This document shows positions 58,788-64,000 of a stretch of 64,000 nt of DNA, piece by piece. This stretch comes from Blasia pusilla (Eukaryota > Marchantiophyta > Marchantiopsida > Blasiales): assembly GCA_050084515.1 (NCBI GenBank), contig CM114271.1:35092001-35156000 (forward strand), read 5' to 3'. The notes under the pieces are model-generated. The model had not been told where the DNA came from. It searched no databases and saw nothing but the letters and a program-made list of their open reading frames with translations. The position numbers and the translations under genes are program-made. Within the stretch, counting starts at the first letter, position 1; each line of letters opens with the position of its first letter.

Positions 58788-59620
58788 CTAGTAGCCATGA
58801 CTTGCCATGCATCGGCGTGGGCGGCCGAGCATCCGCTCTAAGGGCAGGTCCATCACCTCCTCTGCAATCACCTCTGAACGTGATGCAGGAACTCCAACTC
58901 TACGCTCACATAGTGAAGCGGCCAGCCAAAAAGCCTCGGCGGGCGTACCCCCCAACGTCATAACATCGGAAGCAGAAAATAAAGGAGTGCGGTACACAAC
59001 AGTGGCGGCCCCCAACAACGTGCTCGACACATGCCCCTCATGAGCATCAACAATAGGAGTCGTCGTACTTGCTTCTCCCATCGCCCTCCGTGCCTGCACA
59101 CCAACAACATCACCAGCTCTCCAAGAACTCTGATCAGGACCCATGGATGGGGTCCTCATCGCCTCGGACAACATGAAAGACTGAGGAAGCCTAGTCTGTT
59201 TCCTGGCTTCCCCTCGCTGTGGATCCAACTCTGCGGCTGCTCCACTCGTCACAACTGCGGCGGCCTCCATCTGGGAAACCCCGCACATCCAATCAGGATC
59301 TTCCAGATCTCTGGCTGCTTGATATGATGTCGATGCCACGGATCTGACATCGGGTAACCTCAATGCCATAGCGGCAATCTGCTCATGCACTGCGATCGGC
59401 GAGCCACCATCCCATCCCACCACGCCCGTCGTCTCCTCGGGCGCGTCTAGGTGGTAGTACTCTACCTCCTCCACGGGCACCTCCACCACCCTATCGGGCA
59501 ACTCCAGCTCCTCGTTCCCCAACGGGACCACTTGATGCACGATCTCTAGGTTCACCCGGACCGGCTGCTTGCCCTGGTGCCCTCTCTGGCTCTCGGTCCA
59601 GACGTAACTTAGGATGTAAA
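58788..59620 (-). pseudogene. gag-protease linker (copy C)
   Basis: A long frame (59774-58788) whose later part is an acidic, low-complexity linker: VVEVPVEEVEYYHLDAPEET, then VHEQIAAMALRLPDV and LGGTPAEAFWLAASLCERR. Copy D carries the same linker (GVGPAEVFQLAAMLCERG), so it is conserved across subfamilies. I do not know its function. The first part of the frame overlaps the zinc knuckles in another frame and is not the real reading there. Confidence 0.65.
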
Positions 59621-60879
59621 TTGAAACACCTAGCGCGTGTATGACCATACCTCTGACAATAGTCACACTGATAACCTCCTGGTGCAGCACCATCTCCTCC
59701 TCCCGCTTGAGGCGCGTCCATGACCCTAACGAGTGCAATGGCGCTGATGATGGGCTCCACCACATGACCAACAAGTAATAGTAGGCGACTACTGTTGAGC
59801 TGCATATGAAGGCGCAGGTCTCTGTGCCACGGGCTCCCAGTATCCTCCTTGAGCTCGTGGTGCCAGAGTTGACCTATCTCGGAGTCCACGTTGTTGCACA
59901 GGTGGTGCAGCCAATCGTAACTGCTCTCGCCCAGAACCCATGGTGGCTACGCTCTCCTCCGCCATGTTGTGCTCAATGTTCTTGGCGGTCCTAAAAACAT
60001 CTCTCAACGTAGGGGAGGTGTTCATAAGAAGCACCCCCTCCCGCACCCGTGGCCGTAGGGTCTGGTCCAGCATCGCGTACCATGACTGGATAGCCTGAGC
60101 CTGTGTCACCCCCTGAGTGACGTTGATCAATCGGCGCAAGCGAGTGTAAGCCTCACGTAAACTCTCAGCCGAGCACCTGTGGAAGTTTTGGATGCTCCGC
60201 AACTTTTCCGTCCGTACCCCCTGGTAGCTTGCCCTCAACTCAGCAAAGAACTCAACCACGGGGTTGAACCTGGGATGAACCCGACTAAACGGTGCAAGTG
60301 CTCCAGTGCGAGTGACCCCTCCTAAAACATCACTTGTGGAAGAGGAAGTAGCCTCTTCTGACTCCTCCTCCTCATCTGGGAACGGCTCCGTCCATGACAC
60401 ATAGTGGGGGTCGAGTAGAGTCCCCATGCCTCAATCTCCTGGGCATATTTGTGGGAGAACTCATGGTAATCGTCCATGGGTGCCCCCTCTAAATGCTGGA
60501 ACATACCGTTCCATGCTGTAAACAAGTTGAACTCTCTAGAGTTCGTGGCCCAGTGGGAGACGCACCAACTCCTAAACTCTGCTATGAAATCCTACAACTC
60601 AATCGTACCTATTGCGCCTGAAAACCTACGCGGTCCTCTACCCCGGTCGTCCATCTCGTACGCCCAATTGGTAGGACCACTCACAATGTGTGGCGATGTG
60701 CTCACAAACTCCTCTACACCCTCCCCCTCATCTGACGATAACACAGAAAGAGGTCGAGGTGGTCCATGAAGTGAAGACCCTCGGAACCTCACGCCACTCT
60801 GTGTAAAACCTCTAGAGCTACTCTTGGGTTCACCACCTCGCCTCTCAAAGTCCCGAACGGACGCCGTGATGACCCTCAT
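59620..60879 (-). pseudogene. gag with capsid region and two zinc knuckles (copy C)
   Basis: Starts MRVITASVRDFERRGGEP at 60879. A frame change near 60590 leads to AWNGMFQHLEGAPMDDYHEF. After another near 60425, the capsid-like part follows (HPRFNPVVEFFAELRASYQG, then LREAYTRLRRLINV and AIQSWYAMLDQTLRPRV), as in Ty3/gypsy gag. Nucleocapsid has two knuckles: CWSCGGAHHQRHC (59735-59773) and CDYCQRYGHTRARC (59626-59667). A stop lies just after the first knuckle. Gag packages the element RNA; this version is broken by at least two frameshifts and a stop. Confidence 0.85.
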
Positions 60880-62449
60880 GCCCTTCTCACTTGATCACTC
60901 TTGTCTCGTGAGTAATCCCTCAATCACTCATCCCAAACATGCGGCACTCGATCTACACTCTTCCTCCCCGAGACATGTAACGTGCGGCAATAAGCGGAGT
61001 GGTGGGGCAAATCGACCAGGCTATCATTTCATCGATAACCTACCCTCAACTCCGAACATCCCACATAGGTCTATGTCCCCTAAACCACATACATAAATGA
61101 TGCTCTCAGCTCCACACACCCAATATCCCCAAATAAACTACCAAATCCGAGAATCCCTCACACGTGCAGGGTAAAGGACCAAAATGGGTAACCTGAACAC
61201 ATGTCAATGTTGCTCCTCAGCAACTGCAAATCTCGACCCCAACTCGGTCGTGGAGACAACTCCTCCAATCAGCAAGTCATACTTCTCCCATACTGACGTT
61301 GCTCAAAACTCCTCGATAGACGGTGCGGTTCCAGTGGAACAGTGCAAAGATTGCAAAGCGGCACGGGCGACTACTTAACGGCACGGCCCTCGATGATGGG
61401 ATGCGGCACTCGGCGGCATACCCTCCTCAATCAACAATAAACCCACACTCTGCTCCACAATGCTGGAGCGGCTCCGTGATCGAGACGCTGCGTGCCGCCA
61501 CGAGCGGCACAACGCGGCAATCGGCGGCGCGTTGCGGCTACGGGCGTCACGGCACGGTACCCGATTGTCGTTGAGCGGCTACCAATCACAAAATAGCAGC
61601 ATGAAATAAAAACTCAAACACTATAACAAGAGGTCATATGCCATCACAGGTTGATGATGGTAGCGGCCAAAACAAAGTACGTGATGGCGACGCAAGTCCG
61701 AGAATCAACGAACGTTGTGGAAAACCCTCCACTCCGTAACGACGACAATGGCAACCAAGGGTGGACAACACACGGTGGACCATTGACGGTGATGGTTGAC
61801 TATTGATGGTGACGGCCGAAGGGTGATGGTGACGGTTGACCATGGACGGTGACGATTGACCGTTGATGGTTGACGGTGACTATGACGGTGACTATGACGG
61901 TGACGGCCGCCGCTGGTGTGGCGGCTGGTTTAGTGTTTGCACAATTTAACCCTTAAAATCGCCTTGCAATGGTAGTTTTGCAAGATTGACCATAACTTTT
62001 TGCTCGCAACTCCAAATTACGCACTGTTTGTTGCACAATATTTAGAATATTTAGAATCATTCATTCCAGTAAAAACTGACGGGGACTGTCGTAAAGCCCA
62101 ATGTCTCTTTCTCCTACACAAAAATTTGGTAGCGCTTCCGCGCTTATTCCTCCCAAAAAAATGTAAAACTTGTAAAAATGCAAATCAACAAGTGACATGG
62201 TGCTCCCGGAAGCACCAGTATGGGGCAACCCGCCCCCATACTCAATCCCTATCAGAAATTGGGCAGCGCTTCCGCACGCCACCCTTCCACACAAAATTGA
62301 CAAATGCAAAGAACAATCCAAGCAACCCTTGCTCTAATGAGCACTCCCAATGAGCCGTTAAACGGGGAACACGGTCCCCAACCTGCAAAAACAACTAGTG
62401 ACCAGCGAGCTCCCCCATGAAGCTCTCTCACTCTCTCATTCTCTCTTTG
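60880..62449 (-). other. Long 5' leader of copy C
   Basis: About 1.57 kb between the 5' terminal unit and gag. It aligns with the leader of copy B over most of its length despite B's decay, so it is an old, retained part of the element. No primer-binding site of the usual TGGTATCAGAGC type is present; a candidate TGGGGACCGTG lies near 62375. No protein motif is seen in its short frames. Confidence 0.65.
61775..61915 (-). repeat. GACGGTGAC/GGTTGAC minisatellite in the leader
   Basis: Short irregular units such as GGTTGAC, GACGGTGAC and TATGACGGTGAC are repeated. Copy B has a decayed version at the matching place (around 23340-23400). Confidence 0.7.
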
Positions 62450-62958
62450 TAAAGTAAGATCCAATCTCTCTCTACACAATCTCACATCATAGCTCTCAAA
62501 GGTATGCACTCTCTCTCATGTCAAACCAAACCCACTCTCCTAATGAGAGGCTTGGGTTACACTCACAAGGCAAGGGATCATAGCTCCGCCGCCTCATGCC
62601 AAGAGGTTCAACAAAGAGTGAATGAGCTCTCAAGCTCTCTCTCTCCTTGGGATATATATCCCTCCCCTCTCCCAAGCTCTCTCCATGGTAACCTATTCTC
62701 CCAAGTCACCTCCTTGGCTCTTGACCTGATGTAGGAGGTCAAGGGTTACTTACCAAAAATAGAAAGTCAATCATATACTCAAAATTGTACTTATCTAAAA
62801 TAGTAAGTTCCTCAATATGGCTCCAAACGAGCCAAAACGAAGGGGAAACCTGCTCTCTCAGGTTTCTAGGGCCTCATCCTCGACCTCCTAGGCATGTCCT
62901 CCACTACTCTTGAAGACGCTCTACTAGATCTCACCGATCAATCCTAAAGGACGTGACA
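62450..62958 (-). repeat. 5' terminal (LTR-type) unit of copy C
   Basis: Starts TGTCACGTCCTTTAGG at 62958 in the element's direction and contains GGATATATATCCC as a likely TATA region. It matches 52743-53256 down to GGATCTTACTTTA. There the two diverge: this side enters the leader, the other enters the X segment. If the LTR ends at TTTACA, it is about 511 bp with TG...CA ends. Confidence 0.75.
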
Positions 62959-63402
62959 CGTGCCATCCAGACACTAATTCCTCGTCACTCTCTCCATGCC
63001 AACGAGCTCCAGTTCTATCTCGTTGACTCGGGTATAGGTTATGACTCAATCCATCTGCATCCTAGTTGAGCGTTCCAGGTTGATGTACTACTTGGAAATC
63101 ATACTCCTGCAACAATAAGGCCCACCTCACAAGCTTTCCTATAAGCTTTTCGGACTCCATCAACCACTTAAGTGGTTGGTGATCAATAAAAATGGTAAAG
63201 GGGTTGTCGAATAAATAACATCTGAAATGCACGACAATCCATATTTTAGGCAAGCATTCACCCTCATACAAGCTTTACTTCATCTCTTCAGCGTTGTTTG
63301 AGCAACTAGCGTAAGCTATCACAAACTCTCTACCCTCATCATCATGTTGGGTAAGCACTGCTCCAAGCATCTACATACTCCAATCAGTATACAACTAGAA
63401 AG
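62959..63402 (-). mobile_element. Ty3/gypsy copy E, upper fragment (RNase H)
   Basis: The frame 63271-63062 reads YEGECLPKIWIVVHFRCYLF, TIFIDHQPLKWLMESEKLIG and QEYDFQVVHQPGTLN, the RNase H end, followed by the pre-integrase linker. It is cut on one side by copy C at 62958 and on the other by the copia LTR at 63403. Stops upstream of the frame show it is dead. Confidence 0.88.
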
Positions 63403-63706
63403 TATTGAAGATTGAGTTACAGTCAAGCTCATGAGACACCTGAATTGCTACATTTGGTACTCACACGAAGTAGGGAAGCTTCATCTTGATTAGTCAATTA
63501 AGCGCGATTATCTTAATTAGGGTTAGTTAATCATAGTTAGTCTAACTTGAGACTATTATTAAGATTAGGGTTAGGGTTTCTTGTACATACCCTATATAAT
63601 TGAGAAGGGGACTAGCCTCCACTCATTGAAAATTTTATTCTCCATGGTGGTGTGTGAGTATGAGAGCCGTTTTCCACCAGTTATGCTTCTTTAGCAATTT
63701 TCCACA
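63403..63706 (+). mobile_element. 5' LTR of a Ty1/copia-type element
   Basis: Starts TATTGAAGATTGAG (TG expected) exactly where copy E stops matching, and ends CCACA just before the primer site. It is about 304 bp. CCTATATAATTGAG near 63588 is a likely TATA region, followed by a leader-like CTCCACTCATTG. The 3' LTR, if present, lies outside the window. Confidence 0.85.
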
Positions 63707-63718
63707 TGGTATCAGAGC
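63707..63718 (+). promoter_or_regulatory. Primer-binding site, initiator tRNA-Met type
   Basis: TGGTATCAGAGC immediately after the LTR end. It is complementary to the 3' end of plant initiator tRNA-Met, the usual primer for copia elements. Confidence 0.93.
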
Positions 63719-64000
63719 GATAGGAGAACATCACTTGAAATTCTTGGTGTTTGAGGAGAGAAAAGAGGCAAGAGAAGGCACAATTTCAGTTTGGAAGAAG
63801 AAAATTTTATTCAGAGCTCAGTGGGTGCAGATTTCAAGTGGAGCTTTGACGGCGATAAAACTTCCGAGGTATTTTTAAAGGCTTTCCCGGTCGATTTAGC
63901 CATATGGGTTTGCAAAGGCTACAACCACGCCCAAAGGTTGGCTCAAGATATCTTGTAGATCTTTTCAAGAGCTTTCCAATGCATCCAAAATTGCTCGATT
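63719..64000 (+). mobile_element. Start of the copia-type internal region, runs off the window
   Basis: Leader sequence following the primer site. No gag start can be assigned in the available 280 bp; one short frame ends at 63878. It should continue beyond the window edge. Confidence 0.6.

Larger units (their letters stand above)
52633..62958 (-). mobile_element. Ty3/gypsy copy C: PR-DNMT-RT-RH-IN-PHD element, best copy
   Basis: A 10.3-kb insertion in copy E. On the minus strand: LTR-type unit starting TGTCACGTCC at 62958, leader, gag, protease, C5 methyltransferase, reverse transcriptase, RNase H, integrase, PHD finger, 3' UTR, polypurine tract, repeated 3' terminal sequence ending GCATGACA at 52633. 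Copy E is duplicated by CGTG(T/C) at the two ends (52627-52631 and 62959-62963), with one extra base on the left. The two terminal units share about 505 bp with roughly 20 substitutions by eye (about 96%), so it is younger than A or B. It still carries several stops and frameshifts and a mutated RT and integrase, so it is not autonomous. Confidence 0.92.

Noticed and set aside
63561-63577. TTAGGGTTAGGGTTT resembling telomere repeats
   Set aside because: Only two units, inside the copia LTR, in DNA with other TTAG-rich words; not an interstitial telomere array.

Overview
This is nuclear DNA of a land plant. The window is AT-rich and gene-poor, and most of what can be recognised is decayed transposable elements nested in one another. 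Plant markers are an intact F-box/kelch gene, Ty3/gypsy and Ty1/copia LTR elements with a plant-type initiator-Met primer site, a LINE, hAT and Helitron sequences, and B3-like remnants. I cannot name the species. A DNMT3-type methyltransferase carried by an element would fit a non-flowering lineage, but that is weak inference.

The only gene that looks intact and cellular is the F-box/kelch gene at 10274-11821 (minus strand), inside a higher-GC island of about 6.3-12.8 kb. Its 5' flank is full of simple repeats. The island contains no other recognisable gene.

The main content is one Ty3/gypsy family present as five broken copies: A (968-3112, +), B (about 22628-33465, +), C (52633-62958, -), D (43265-46377, -) and E (52510-52632 plus 62959-63402, -). 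C is the best preserved. It reads, in its own direction: LTR-like unit, about 1.6 kb leader, gag with two zinc knuckles, aspartic protease, a C5 DNA methyltransferase resembling DNMT3, reverse transcriptase, RNase H, integrase, and a C4HC3 PHD finger at the very C-terminus. The methyltransferase is found at the same place in B and (motif I only) in D. The PHD finger is found at the same place in A and B. Both are therefore resident parts of the family and not chance captures. All copies carry stops or frameshifts.

The nesting is readable. C lies inside the pol of E. Solo LTRs of a second family sit in the PHD finger of A (1916-2915) and between protease and methyltransferase of B (26787-27810), both with 5-bp target duplications. 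A CAAGG-ended hAT-type miniature element sits in B's leader, with related copies elsewhere. B also holds an insertion with two B3-like half-domains. A Ty1/copia 5' LTR with primer site cuts E at 63403 and runs off the window.

Other elements are a copia RNase H fragment (about 3.57-4.08 kb), a decayed LINE on the minus strand (about 18.1-22.0 kb), two head-to-head hAT transposase remnants (50.8-52.5 kb), a Helitron 3' end (42.95 kb), a 91% inverted-repeat element and a near-perfect hairpin at 42.2-42.9 kb. Long AT-rich stretches between them show nothing I can support.
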